This document shows, piece by piece, positions 47,231-59,913 of a stretch of DNA of 64,000 nt. The notes below the pieces were generated by a model. The model did not search any database and was not told where the DNA came from. It saw only the letters and a program-made list of their open reading frames with translations. Location of the stretch: NCBI GenBank assembly GCA_921293015.1, contig OV121085.1, forward strand, positions 19,419,911 through 19,483,910. The letters are read 5' to 3'. Numbering within the stretch: the first letter of the stretch is position 1; every line of letters begins with the position of its first letter. Made by a program: the position numbers and the translations under genes. The stretch comes from Phorcus lineatus. Its lineage: Eukaryota > Mollusca > Gastropoda > Trochida > Trochidae.

Positions 47231-48301
47231 GTAATTTTAAGTGAATTGATTATTGTTAGATATCGCTTAAGCAATATCTCAGCCATAAGCTGTGGTTCAT
47301 ATTCATTAATTAACCTGCATTATGTGCCATAAATGTAAGTCTTGTAACAACTGATTAGGTACAGAGCCAAATGCTCTAGTTTTCAAGGTAAATGTGGATT
47401 ATATAGCAACATACTGTGATTCTTAGTAAATCTTTTGATTGATTCTTGTTTCTTAGTCAAGTTTTAGCTTGATACTTGATTCACGACTATCAGAGATTAG
47501 ATTTCCTTCAAGGTTTTCATTTATTTTTCAACAGGTAAAGGGTTAATATTCCTCTCTGAACTTTTGAATGGAATTTAAATGGTTAAATCTCTGGCATCAA
47601 AAATCTTTGTAAGATGATAGCAGCATGGGTTTCTCTATTGTATAAAAGAAGCCAATCCAACTCATTGCTTCTATTACATTGTTTTGATTAAGATCGAGAG
47701 AAGTAGCACTTTGACGCTGGCGATACACTGACACCTAGGGATTCCATATCAGATTACCAGGATCTAGATACACCCTACATTTCCCATTACACCAGACCCA
47801 TTGTTCCTCCCTTCACATGCTGGTAAACTGTAATGAAGTAAGCTGAAACCTGGCTTCTTCTGATGTGCTTCTCAAAGAACAAGGCTAAGTTCATTTAAGG
47901 GCATATTCATATTTTTATAAGGGAAATCTGTTAGCCTCATTAGATATACATGGTATGTTTTACCATTGTTATCACTTGGATTCATTTTAAACATGATTAG
48001 TAATCTTAAATGTGTCATAATAGCACTCATCACATCCAATTGTGGAGGATTAGTGATTAGAATCATAGTCTATAACTTTTTAAAGGGGCAGTAGATGAAA
48101 ACAGTGATTTGTTTTAATCAAAAGAAGCAGATTTAAAACAAATATACCATGATTGGTTAAGCAATGCCAATCCATTGCAAGGTGATTTGAGGTTATATGG
48201 GGTTTAACATCGCTTTCTAGAGTATGTAAGTATGAAATAATTTGATACATTACGCAGCCATGAAGAATCAGCTGTCAGTGATACGAGAAATTCATATTTA
48301 G
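47231..48301 (-). other. SOBP intron, no recognised element
   Basis: AT-rich sequence; the 64-codon - strand frame at 47872-48066 has no recognisable features. Confidence 0.45.
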
Positions 48302-48550
48302 TGGGCGGGATAGCACAGTGGTTAGAGAGTTCTGCTTCGGATCGAGGGGTCTGGGGTTTAAATCCCGTCTGCAGTAGAGAACTGTTCTACACGCAGTAAG
48401 ATTTGGGTGCAATGCTACACCGAATTTCAGAGCAGTATTCCCCCTGGTTCGCTAGTTCCAGCTGATGTTCACAGGTTTCACTGCAATGCATAGCCACCAT
48501 GATGTTGCAGGCTTTCTTCCTGCAATGATACTAGCAGCCGTGATATAAGT
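48302..48550 (+). mobile_element. tRNA-derived SINE
   Basis: The 5' part is tRNA-like: an A box TAGCACAGTGGTTAGAG and, about 40 bp later, a B box GGTTTAAATCC (consensus GGTTCGANTCC). The head fits RNA polymerase III transcription. A non-tRNA body follows, containing TTTCAGAGCAGTATTCCCCC and TGGTTCGC. No 3' poly-A tail or flanking duplication is evident, so the right limit is approximate. A functional tRNA is excluded because the acceptor and anticodon stems do not pair. Confidence 0.72.
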
Positions 48551-50640
48551 GAATACTCTTGAAAGTGGCTATAACCCCAACATCATAACCTTACCTCATC
48601 ACTTACCCCTTCATCAGGATGATCTTGCTAGTCATATTAAATCAACTTCTCAAAAGCTCTTCAAAGATTTTGCATTCAAGAACACTGTGCCATTTTGTTT
48701 TCTAAGTAGGCCCAAGAATCATGGCCTACAAAGTACCAGAAGAAAGTTTTGCTATCTTTTGATGCTTTATTACTTCATATTTGAATAACTGCTATAGTTC
48801 TATTTCAGTTTAAAAAACAATTAACACATATGCAACTGATTTCCCTTTCATATTAAAGTTTGATTATCTTATGATCTCATTTTCTTTGTTTTATTGTCTG
48901 ACGACTTTCATATAAATTTCAATCTTATCTCCTAAGCCATACCTTCAAATAAATGTGTCTCGTGAGCCAGACAAAATACATTATGCATAAACCCTTTACG
49001 GTTTTTAATATCAGATAGTTGAAATTGAATTAAAGTTTAGATTTTGCTGACTGAAAAAATGTTTATTATGCCTTTAACACAAAATAGCGTCAAATTGAAG
49101 AGAATTGATCCTTTATTGTTTAATATAAAAAATTATAGAATTTTATATCTTTAAATCTATTTTTAAATATAAGAGATTTTTACATTGTCAGGTTCTGAAA
49201 TGAAATAAGGTATTCTGGTTACCGGTATAATAATTTACGAAGTTAGCTTCTCCTTTGATTCTGAATGTTGTTGATGGAATTGATTCAAGGTTTATTTGAA
49301 ATAATATATTAAATCGTGATTGAGAGATTACCACCAAGATTGAGTACATTGATTGAATATAAATCATTCTGATTTCTCTTAAACTTGAAGAACTTAACTT
49401 GGAGGAACTCAAAATAATACTGGCATATGTTAAAAAAATTCATTAATTAAAATGGAGCAGCTAGAGGAGTTCAAAAGCGCTAGATAATTTTGTCAATTAA
49501 GATACCCCTTTCGGTCAGTAGTATGGTGTTTTAACCTTGCTATGATGTGCCCACTTCAAATCCCAAAGATGATAATTTAGCTTTTGCATTTTACATTACA
49601 AAATATATTTATTATTTTCACAAAGTTTTTATTTGTGGAAATCTATTTGGGCGTGTCTTGCTAACCTGTCAATGGCAGCATAACCCTCTCAGATTTCACA
49701 TCAGATTCCAGGTAGATCATATAATAAATGAAGAGACAGGTAAGTGCTCTTTTCTGCTCTAATAGTTTAGGTATCAACTCAAGGTAGTTTAACAATTAAC
49801 AGGTGTATGATAATGGATACACAGGTGAACATTGTGATAATTTGTTATACAGCTCACAGGCGAGAGATGGCTTTGCAAGATTAACAAAAAGAATTGTTTG
49901 GGTCAAAGGTCAAAATAAAATATTGAAGGAGGTCTAACATGATAATCCAAGGCTTCATGACTTTAATCCTTTAACCGTCTTTTTAAGTGTCGGAGTGAAC
50001 ACACCTACCTTGCCATTGTGAAACACACAAAGAGACACTGTTCAGTATGTTTATGATATTGGGTGTCTCTTTTATCTCATACATGGTATATCACGTCTTA
50101 CAACATGGCAGTTCAGGTTTTAAATATCATGAAGAGAATGTGGAGAATTATATCTTAGGCTGCTGTTGAGACATTTCTTATTATGACAGCATGTTATCAT
50201 GTTGGGAGTCCTTTGGTGTACTGGTATTTCATTCTGTCCAAGATGGGCTCATAGCTAAGGAGGTCCAATCTCAGATACCATTCATTAAAATCAAGTTCTT
50301 ATAAAATCTTTTGAATTAAGCAGCACTACAAATCAACATTTTTATTTGATGAAAAAATGGTGTCAATCATATTTGACTTCTTGCATAGTTTTTGATGATA
50401 TATCCTATATGCTCAGACTGTAGGAAATAATCAAAATAAGGTAATGTTAAGTGGATGATTTGTAGTCTAATAAAACACAAGAAGGATAATTGGAGCAAAA
50501 TCATTAAGGTATGGAGCACAAGTCAAATATATATAAAGTCTTAACAAGTACAAAAGTGATGATTTAACACAAACCAAGGAAAAATGAAGAAACTTACTGA
50601 CTCTTTGATGGGTTCTAATCAAGCACAACTTAAGAAGAGA
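48551..50640 (-). other. SOBP intron, no recognised element
   Basis: AT-rich. Open frames at 48549-48788 (+) and 49547-49762 (+) are not recognisable. An AGGTCA-like pair (GGTCAAAGGTCA) lies at about 49901. Confidence 0.45.
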
Positions 50641-52560
50641 TAAGGTTAAGCTCAATCACAATCAGTGAAGAATAAGTCAGGAATAAAGCACTCAAGTGCT
50701 CTTTTTGAACTCTAGTCAAGCTCAAGAATCTTCATGAAAACATGAAATGATGAATCACATTTGTGCAAGATTTGAAATCAATCAAGCACAATTTAAGAAG
50801 ATATGAAGTAAAGTTCAAGCACATTCAATGAAACCCACTTAAGGCATAAATTTAGGTTTTGAGTGCCATATGTAAACTCTAATCAAGCACCGGTCTCTCA
50901 ATGCAGGATGGAAAGCATAAAGCACATACGTGCAAGAAATGACATCTAATCAAGCACAATTTAAGAAGATATGAAGTAAAGTTCAAGCACATTCAATGAA
51001 ACCCATGAATCAAGGTTTTGAGTGCCATATGTTAACTCTAATCAAGCACCGGTCTCTCAATGCAGGATGGAAAGCATAAAGCACATACGTGCAAGAAATG
51101 ACATCTAATCAAGCACAATTTAAGAAGATATGAAGTAAAGTTCAAGCACATTCAATGAAACCCATGAATCAAGGTTTTGAGTGCCATATGTTAACTCTAA
51201 TTAAGCACCGGTCTCTCAATGCAGGATGGAAAGCATAAAGCACATAAGTGCAAGAAATGACATCTAATCAAGCACAATTTAAGAAGATAATTTAGGTTTT
51301 GAGTGCCATATGTAAACTCTAATCAAGCACCGGTCTCTCAATGCAGGATGGAAAGCATAAAGCACATACGTGCAAGAAATGACATCTAATCAAGCACAAT
51401 TTAAGAAGATATGAAGTAAAGTTCAAGCACATTCAATGAAACCCATGAATCAAGGTTTTGAGTGCCATATGTTAACTCTAATTAAGCACCGGTCTCTCAA
51501 TGCAGGATGGAAAGCATAAAGCATGTACCAAGGTTAAGTGCAAGAAATGACATCTTACCAAGCATTTATTAAGTTATGATGCCCTTAAGTACAAAATACG
51601 AAGTGTTATCAAGCAAATAAAGAGATGAATTTAAGCACAATTTATGAAGCGTACCAAAGGCTTAAAGCATGCATGTGAAAGAAATAAAGTCTAATCAACA
51701 ACAGGAAGCATGTACAAAAGCATAATTGATGAAGTGTATACTGAAGGCATTGAGCACTTAAGTGCAAGATATGAAGTCGAATAAAGCAAAGGATAAGATG
51801 ACACTAAGAAACCCAAGAAAGTGTAAGACTTGAATAAAACACAAGAATCATGAACTAAAGTAAAATATATACAGCCTGCTTAAGGCATGAAGCATTTAAG
51901 TGCAGATTATATAAACTCTAATTAGGTACAAGCAAGATGAACTCTAACTAAGCCCAAGCAGGATGAACTAAAGCACGCAATAAGAAACTTATTTAAGGTC
52001 ATATGTAGCACTTAAGTAAAAGTCCAATCCATCACAGAGCAAGATGAATTTAAGAAGCCATATCTCAAGTCATGAATCACTTATGATTAAGTGCAAGAGA
52101 TGAACTCTAATCAAAGAAGGATGAACTAAAGCATAATCTATGCGGCCTATTTAAGGCATGGGGCACTTAAGTGTAAAATTGCAAAAGCATGAAAGATTTA
52201 AGTGCAAGATATGAGTTTGACCAGACACAAGCAGAATAAATCTAAGAAGCCATATTTCAAGGTATGAGGCACTAAAAGTGCAAGATATGGTCTCTATGAT
52301 CAAGCAAAGGCATGAAGCACTTAGATTTAAAGTCAAATCTCAAAGCATTTTTTTTAAGTGCAAGATTTGAACTCTGACCAGACACAAGCAGGATGAATCT
52401 AAGAGAGGCCATATTTCAAGGCAAGAGGCACTAGTAGTGCAAGATATGGACTCAATGATCAAGCAAAGGCATGAAGCACTGAGATTTAAAGTCAAATCTC
52501 AAGGCATGAAGCACTAAAGTGAAAGAGATGAACTCTACTCAAGCACAAGAAGGATGAACT
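50641..52560. repeat. Minisatellite tract with a 159-bp array at its centre
   Basis: From about 50780 to 51530 a 159-bp unit (containing CATCTAATCAAGCACAATTT, AAGTTCAAGCACATTC, GAGTGCCATATG and AGCACCGGTCTCTCAATGCA) repeats. The string GACATCTAAT falls at 50941, 51100, 51259 and 51381. The last interval is only 122 bp because one unit has lost 37 bp. On both sides, out to 52560, the DNA consists of shorter degenerate pieces (AAGTGCAAGATATGAACTC, AATCAAGCACAAG, GCATGAAGCACTTAAG), so the 159-bp unit is itself a compound of an older ~30-40 bp repeat. Confidence 0.88.
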
Positions 52561-52626
52561 TAAGCACAGGCCATGACAAAGCCCACTGAGACAAGGCGAA
52601 GACAAGGTGATGATGGACTAGCTGAC

Positions 52627-52713
52627 CTGGTGTGCTGGTGTCTTGTCGGCGGGTCAGTGCGGAGACTAGGTTACGATGTTGTGCGGCTAATGAGGACTCA
52701 CTATTAGCTGCAC
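52627..52713 (-). CDS. SOBP: Probable SOBP coding exon upstream of the terminal exon
   Basis: On the - strand an 87-bp segment is bounded by acceptor CCTGTTATATCCGCAG (before 52713) and donor CCAG/GTCAGC (after 52627). It is open in one frame as AANSESSLAAQHRNLVSALT followed by RRQDTSTP. Both borders are phase 1. This matches the phase of the terminal exon's acceptor, so splicing makes a Gly codon and continues [17 protein letters not shown]. The segment is clearly richer in GC than the surrounding repeats. The sequence is a low-complexity linker, so homology cannot confirm it; the evidence is splice signals, phase and composition. Confidence 0.45.
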
Positions 52714-52769
52714 CTGCGGATATAACAGGTACATGGTAATTGTGAGCTGGGGGACTTGCTGAGATTTTA

Positions 52770-53773
52770 TTAAAGTGACATGGAGTAGCTTGTTGCATTG
52801 ATTGATTATGCCAAAATACTGTATGTGTTGATATAACTCCTAATCATCTCGCTCAACCTGAAAATCTATTCCTTATGCTAAGTAGATGACAATGACTTGT
52901 TTTAATTGATAATGAAACAAAGGCCTTTTACATGTACAGAACCTGACCTAATTAGATGCATTCCATTTATGTGACCTATTAAACACGCCCTAACATTATC
53001 TACATGTATTTCTGTTTGCCCTAGATAAATTTCCAAAATAGATTTCATGCACCCCTATAGTAGTATGTTGTCAAATTTCTTAAAGTCTTAGTCTCATTTT
53101 TGCAAGGCAAATTGTAATGCATGCCGGACAAATAGTTCATCACTCACAGAAATCTTTCTCCTGACGTTTGCAACAATTTTCAGAAATCTGCGTGCATTCT
53201 AGCCCTCAATAATGAAGTTAAAAACACCCTACCTTATGTCTTTGGCGAGCGTTAGTCCCTACCACGTCATTTAGCTAAGTCCATGATGTAGAACACATGA
53301 AATTTCCCAGCTGAATATCCAATGAAAATAGCTAGTTGTTTACCTTTTTTCAAATACAGAATTAACAAAAAGGTGGTAAACTAATGAAGAATGCGTCTTT
53401 CATAAGTCAGCTCTGCAATTACTAGATTTCCGGTATTTCGTCCTCGCGATAGGATTGCACTTGATTCCGTACTTTATACGTCAATAAGCAGTGTCATCCT
53501 AAACGTTAAAACGGGCATAAAAATGAAAATCTTTGCAGACGCGACAGGAAATATTGGTGTAAATGATCAGATTTTTGTTCGTGAAGAAAAATTACCCAAA
53601 TTTAGTTGCTTTACAAAATTGATTCAATGACTTTAAAGCATTATCAAAACTTCAGCCATTATATTGTTAAGATGCTAAACTAATCACCTTTACGATGGTA
53701 ATTTATGGTCTATGTAATGATATTAAAACATTTGACATATTTGACTCCAAGAACATATTCTTTGTCACTTTAA
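52770..53773. mobile_element. Long TTAAAG-type element or two nested ends
   Basis: The left end TTAAAGTGACATGGAGTAGC is at 52770. The right end (53733-53773) read on the - strand is TTAAAGTGACAAAGAATATG then TTCTTGGAGTCAAATATGT. It matches the left end of the copy at 59914 (TATGTTGTTGGAGTCAAATATGTT) very well. The ~1 kb between could be a longer family member or two separate insertions. No transposase frame is seen. The left end lies 57 bp from the probable SOBP exon. Confidence 0.55.
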
Positions 53774-54920
53774 GATATTAGATATTCATGCACTGTTATT
53801 GTCATTCAGCTTAAAAACTAGCCATTCCTTACCAAAAGTATGAGTTGAAAATAAAGCTTTATTTCATGCACTTGCGTTCATCAATTTTTCAGTTCTTTAG
53901 ATAATTACATCAGAACTTGCATCATAATCTGTTTAGCATGCCATAAAAAGAAAATTCTATCTTTCTTTTATGTTTGACTTTTCCTTCCTGCTTTTTAACT
54001 TCATCAACCTTCACCAGAAATTATGTAATACATGTATGTAATTTTTTACTATGATCAACTTGAGATAAACATGTTTTTTAAGAATGAAAACTCTTAATTT
54101 AATCAAATAACTATCACTAATAATTAAACATAGTTGAATTTTAATTTTTGTGACCTACAGATTGGTTAAAACACTAAAAGAGAATACTTATTTTAAAGAA
54201 AAATGATATATTTACTGTGCAAAATGATATGATAAGGTACAGCTATCAGGTAAATTCAATCACTGAAAGGTAATCTTCAGAGATAAGATCATTAACCTTG
54301 TAAGACCTTGTGATTATAATAGTGTTTTTATAGATGACATTTATGAAATATCTTGAGTATCTAATTAGATTTACAAATTAAAATGGTCTTCATTCTAAAC
54401 CTTTCTGATAATGATATGAGATCATTCCTCAGAAAAAGGTTTTCTTATTATCTTAAAATGACATTTAATCAGGAAGTGATGAAAACGAGGGCTTTGAGTT
54501 TCAGCAAAACCAGTGTACAACCCTCATGGTTTTACCTTTTAGTACAACTGAAAGGTTACAATTCAAGACATAATTACAACAATGTAACAATATATTAACT
54601 ATTCATGCATCATAATAACCATCTTTGCAACTGGATGCATTGCTATGAAAATGAAAACTCAATCGATGCATCGATAGTAAGGTTAACTATCGATAGAATC
54701 CAAGGTGTTATTTTCCTTGGATTAAATTTTATTTATGACTTGCACAAGCATTTATATGAAGTTTATTTGAATTCATTTCACTTCTTTATGTCTGAAGATG
54801 AGAAATGTTCTGATAGAGTGGTGTAGAAACAATGAAAAATGGTTGAAATCTGTATCATCAGTCTTATAAAATGATTAGCAATCACAGCTGGGATACATTT
54901 TTGTTTGGATCCAAAACTAT
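53774..54920 (-). other. Presumed SOBP intron, no recognised element
   Basis: AT-rich. Small ATG-started + strand frames at 54383-54598 and 54605-54826 have no recognisable motif. Confidence 0.4.
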
Positions 54921-55025
54921 TGCAATAGCAATTGCAATAATGGGTCACAATAGTCAATTGCTATGGCAATAGTAGGTTGCATTAGAATATCGCTATTGCA
55001 ATGGTCAAATTAGGTCAACAGCCAG
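54921..55025. repeat. Palindromic ATTGCAAT cluster
   Basis: ATTGCAATAGCAATTGCAAT at about 54929-54948 is near-palindromic. It is followed by further TTGCTATGGCAATAG and CGCTATTGCAATGG pieces. It looks like a small hairpin element or a local expansion of ATTGC/GCAAT. Confidence 0.55.
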
Positions 55026-58020
55026 CCCTATTAAATGCAGAGACTCCTTATGAAAATAAATGGTAAAAAAATTACTACCCTGGGATTAAACATAAGTAGT
55101 GACACATTTACAGTATGTGCACATGTGTATGTATCACTTTCTAGCTTGAGTTCCAGAATGTTTCGTCTGTGACATTCACATTAGTTTAAGAAGTCATTAT
55201 AGTGGGCCGAGGAAGAACAGCAGGCCTGTTTATGGATGTTTCCCTGTTTCAAATGAAATATAATCAGTAATGAAGAAAATAACTCTGATGCATCTGCTAA
55301 TCATACTAATAAACATGTCTTTTCTGGAAGCAACTCAAAGTTTATTCACATTATTTCAATTGGCATGAATAATCTTTCTTTTGAGTTTTTATCTTATTCC
55401 AAACAGATTGATTGATAGATAACAGAATCTTTTTCATTGTGAGGATTGCCAGTAAATTAATGAATATGTTTTGAAATATCTAATAAAAGCAATCAGTTTC
55501 ATCTTAATACATTGGTAACCTGTAAGCATTTCAATATCTGACCTAAACAATATAAACCTTATATATGAGATGTTTACATGGTATCTCTTATGTTATTAAA
55601 GTATCAAGTCAACCATATGTGTTTTAAAAATCAAATGCTTTATTTGGTTAATCATTTATCATAACAATTTTATCAAATTTCAAATACTTTTATCTTTAAA
55701 TAGATATATGACATACAAACTTTTAAACATTCAAACATGATTCAATATCCTTTTCTGGAAGAGAATAAACCAGAGATTTATTCTATGCAATCAACAAATG
55801 TATAAAATGGAAATAAAGAGTGATTTGATATCACAACATGATACCCTCTAAATTTATCATTTTATAACATTAATTGATTTTTGTATTCTAGAGCGATCCA
55901 ACACAACTTATGTTTTTAAAAGTAATTATTTTCTCCAAGAGAATCTGTCCTCCAATTTTCTCAATGTTATCGGATATCCACTGCAATGAGACTCCTGATA
56001 TAAGAGAAGTTGTTGGGAAATTAAATTCTTTTAAATATCAACTATTGCAATCAGTGTAATGACGGCAATAAGCAAAAATAACTAAAATAACTCAAACAAA
56101 GGCTAGGGAGGTAAAGTCTCTTCTCTATGGGAATGGAGAACTGGGAGGGGCGAGAAGGGAATGATTGATAAGAATGGTCCAGTGTTGTTTGACAAGCATA
56201 AGGAACATACAGCTTACAGGATGTTGTTTTTGTTATCTAACAATTTTGTAAGATACAAATTAAAATAATTAATTTTACACAATTTTATGGCTTCGAAGGT
56301 TCATTAAATCGTTAACAGTTATGTTTAAGTAGATAGATTTCACACTGCAAGTGTGTTACCGCTGAGACACTGCTGTTGGCTAAAATTTTGCCCTTTGGTG
56401 CTAAACAATAACTGTCCAATTTTAGCGGAAAACGGGTTAATCCGTGTGCTTTCATTTCCAATTGGAGAATATATCATAGAATGGCTGTGAATAAGATTGA
56501 TAACAGTATTTCTACTTATAATTCACTAAAGACAGAATTTTTTTTCTGAAAAGTAGCATGTCCATTTATGAAACATAACTTATGTCATAAAAATCATGTG
56601 GCACCTGTCGAGAAAACATTTTTACATAAAACCTTTTTGTGAGACACATCACTTATTCATTGTCATAGATTACATTAGGCATAACACGAAACAGGATTGT
56701 TTTAAGTTCTAGTGAGTAAAAGAAATTAGATCATTGAATAAATTAATAAATGATATAAAATAGATGCAGAAATTCACCATCGCATTCAAAGGAAGGCCAA
56801 GGCCATTTGTGCAAATTCTCCATAAAAGTTACCGAAAAGCATTAAAGTGTAGATTAAAGATTCATATGGAGACCAATTTTCATAATTCATAATGGTAAAG
56901 ATGACAAGGGTTATAGTGATTACATAATTTATTTTGACACTGGGTGATAAAGTTGCAAACAGATTTATTTGAAATCAAAATTGTGAAAAAAATGTTCATT
57001 TTACATTTCCATGTGCACTTAGCTGATGTTATTTCATAAATCATACTTCAAAATTTGTCTTGAAGGCAGTGATATAAGAAGACACAGACAATAAAATGAA
57101 GTTCATGTTCTTGTTTTATTATTTCTTTCTATAAAATGTGACCTTAATGCAAACATAAGTGATAATAAAATTATTTATCAGTTCCTGAAATGATAAAAGA
57201 CAGAAGCTCAGGAAATTTGGAAATGTATTGTAAAATTGATTGAGAAAAAAAAGTATGAATATTTGTTATTTGAAGTGTTTATATGATTTGTTAGATAAAA
57301 AGATAATATTGATGAGTTGAATATAGGCTGAAGCATTAACAAGTATTAATAACTCAAAATTCGAAAAACATTTACTGAGAATATGCTTCAAATCTACGTT
57401 TAACAATCTTCTATATTTTTTATCCTTTAAATCAAATCCTTTGTAAGTCCAATATGTGTTTATGTGAGAGATTTTGATAATCCATATTAAACCAAGTTAA
57501 ACATATCTATAATTTCTGAGGGAGGTAATAAAACTATTGTGTCCTGCCTACTATGGATCCAGGATATAAGTGGATAAATGGGATGATCTTTGATGTGATC
57601 ATTGAATATTTGGGAATTTTTCTTTTGTCAATCTGATTAGAAACGTACAGGTACTATCTTCTACATATATCTATCATAAGATAAAATTGAAAATGATATC
57701 AACATAAGAACACTTGCGTCTGTAAGTGGCTCAAACATATACCAATGAATTACCTCCTTTGAGTGTCATCTCACATCTTGGAGACATACAATATTTAAAA
57801 GGGAGTCAATTGAATGCAGATATTAAGTTCAAGGTTTGAAAAAAACCAGCATGTTTTTATTTCTCTAATTGTATATAGACTTACTTACCTTTTAAAACAT
57901 TTATCATTAAGGAATTCTTGCACAACTTCCCTTATATTCCTTTAAAACATCAACAGGAGCTAGACTAAATATTAATACTGGATTCTGGTGAAACTCTTTA
58001 GATTTCATCCTGCTACATCA
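55026..58020 (-). other. Presumed SOBP intron, no recognised element
   Basis: About 3 kb of AT-rich sequence without open frames over 60 codons and without visible tandem or inverted repeats. Confidence 0.5.
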
Positions 58021-58024
58021 TCAT

Positions 58025-58143
58025 ATTTGTATCCTTGAAGCTCCTACAATACCCTGGTAACCCTCAAAGCAGATGCCTCATATCACTACATAGAACCAGG
58101 ATAAAGAATAACTCTATGGCAATAGCGGCACTACCCGGATGAA
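58025..58143. repeat. Dispersed repeat shared with 28220-28400
   Basis: AGCTCCTACAATACCCTGGT and its left flank match 28220-28253. AATAGCGGCACTACCCGGAT at 58121 is the reverse complement of the motif at 28375-28397. This confirms a dispersed element whose parts have changed relative orientation. Confidence 0.6.
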
Positions 58144-58339
58144 AGGACAAAGGGGTCTGAGAGAGTTCCTTAAATGATGTTTCATTGACTAGATATATTA
58201 CATAGAGATAACATAGCAATTGAAATTTGACTTGAAATAGTGCACAATAACTCAACTAGAAAAACAACGAGAATTTAAGAAATCCTCACCACCATGAACA
58301 TTAAATGGCATTGTTTATTATTCAACTGAATAGTATCTT

Positions 58340-58745
58340 GTATATCCTTTTTATTATATGTCGAATGGTGAAATATGCCATTTATCGGTGAAAATAAAAC
58401 CCATATTTTCACTGAGTGAAATAAAAATGGTATTCTACTCAGTGAAATGACGCAACAATCATATGACGTCGTCTGTGACGTCATGAAACAATTGAATTAC
58501 GTCATGCAACGACCGCGCTAGTGAAGCGTTTTAGCTTCTCCATTCATATAGTTAGGGTCATTTACAGGGTTTTGGGAAACATAATAAATAGAAAATTTGA
58601 CATTTCTCGTCGAATACCATGAATATCTTTTCTCGTGAAGTAGAAAATCATATATTTACACTCGTGGCTACACCACTCGTGAAAATATAAGTTTCTACTT
58701 CACTCGATGAGATATCCATGGTATTCAACGAGAAATGTCAAATAT
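58340..58745. mobile_element. Foldback element with CRE sites
   Basis: 58594-58743 is almost a complete palindrome: GACATTTCTCGTCGAATACC at the left pairs with GGTATTCAACGAGAAATGTC at the right, and the centre (ACTCGTGGCTACACCACTCGT) also pairs. To its left are TGACGTCA-type sites (58463, 58477, 58498) and a smaller inverted pair (ATTTCACTCAGTGAAAAT-like, 58370-58450). This is the same architecture as the element at 10320-10745: CRE cluster on one side, long hairpin on the other. The arm sequences are different. Confidence 0.7.
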
Positions 58746-59913
58746 CCTCTGTATATCCTATCAATTTATAATTATATAATTGTTAATAACTAAGTCATAA
58801 ATAAGTAAAATTATTGGATTACTTATCCCCATATAAACTGTTTTGCTTAAGCAATGGCATTATGCCAAAAGGAATGTCACTTCAAAGGGTCAGTAGCATG
58901 ATATTTGGAAAATTTAATTTTTTTAAATTTTACCCTAATAGATATATATGTCTATGCCAAATGTATTATCCATAGCGGGTCAATCACCTTTTTACTCAAC
59001 CCAGTTATCTGTTATATAGAAAAAGCAATCAAGTAACAAGCAAAAACTACAGGCAGACTACTAATGAAAACTCCCTTGAATTATGAAAGGTAGGGAAAGT
59101 GATTCATGTAGCTTGAGAATTGCTTCTTATGATTCAAAAAGATTGCTTTGAAGTTAGTAACATTTATTTTCATTTTGTATACCTAAAAAAATGCTATTGT
59201 CTATTTTACACAATATAGATCCTAGTGAGTCTTGTTAAAAATAAAAATTATCCCATAGTTATATTAACGTGAACACTATCACCAGCGTATTAGATAGCCC
59301 ACTTGTAATAAAATTGTTTTCTGATTTATACGAGATGCTTTCAAATTTTAGTTCATGAAACCAATTGTCAACTGGATATGGACACAATTTTTCCACAATA
59401 AAGTGTATCAAAATACCAATTTAGAGAGAAAGCTGCTGGTAAAATGGATATTGAAAGTTTATAAGTAGAGATGAAATACAATAATTAAATCTAAGGTTAC
59501 TAGAGAATTTTAGATAACATCATTCAAATAAGTAGTAATTTTTTTTAGTTTTAGGGTAATATTTGTCATACGATTTGGTGTAATTTGTTGTAATGAGTTA
59601 TGTGATCTTGATTAAATGGTAGTTAGAATGTAACCATGATACAATGATATCTTATTTCAGATATTTTTAAAACAAATAGATTAATGCAGTTATGCAAAAC
59701 ATAGACTAGATTAGGGCAATTTTTTAAATATTTACTTTATGATGATATCATTGAAATAATAAATTTAGATTTTTCTGTTTTCCATAAACCTACAATCATA
59801 TATGCTTCATTCCTCATCAATTCCTACCTTTTCATGAAATTTATATTCCACATTTTCCCTGTTTGAAAATTTATAGTTCGTTATAGTTGAAGTAGTGATG
59901 GGTTTGTAACAAT
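58746..59913 (-). other. Presumed SOBP intron, no recognised element
   Basis: AT-rich sequence without open frames or visible repeats. Confidence 0.5.
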
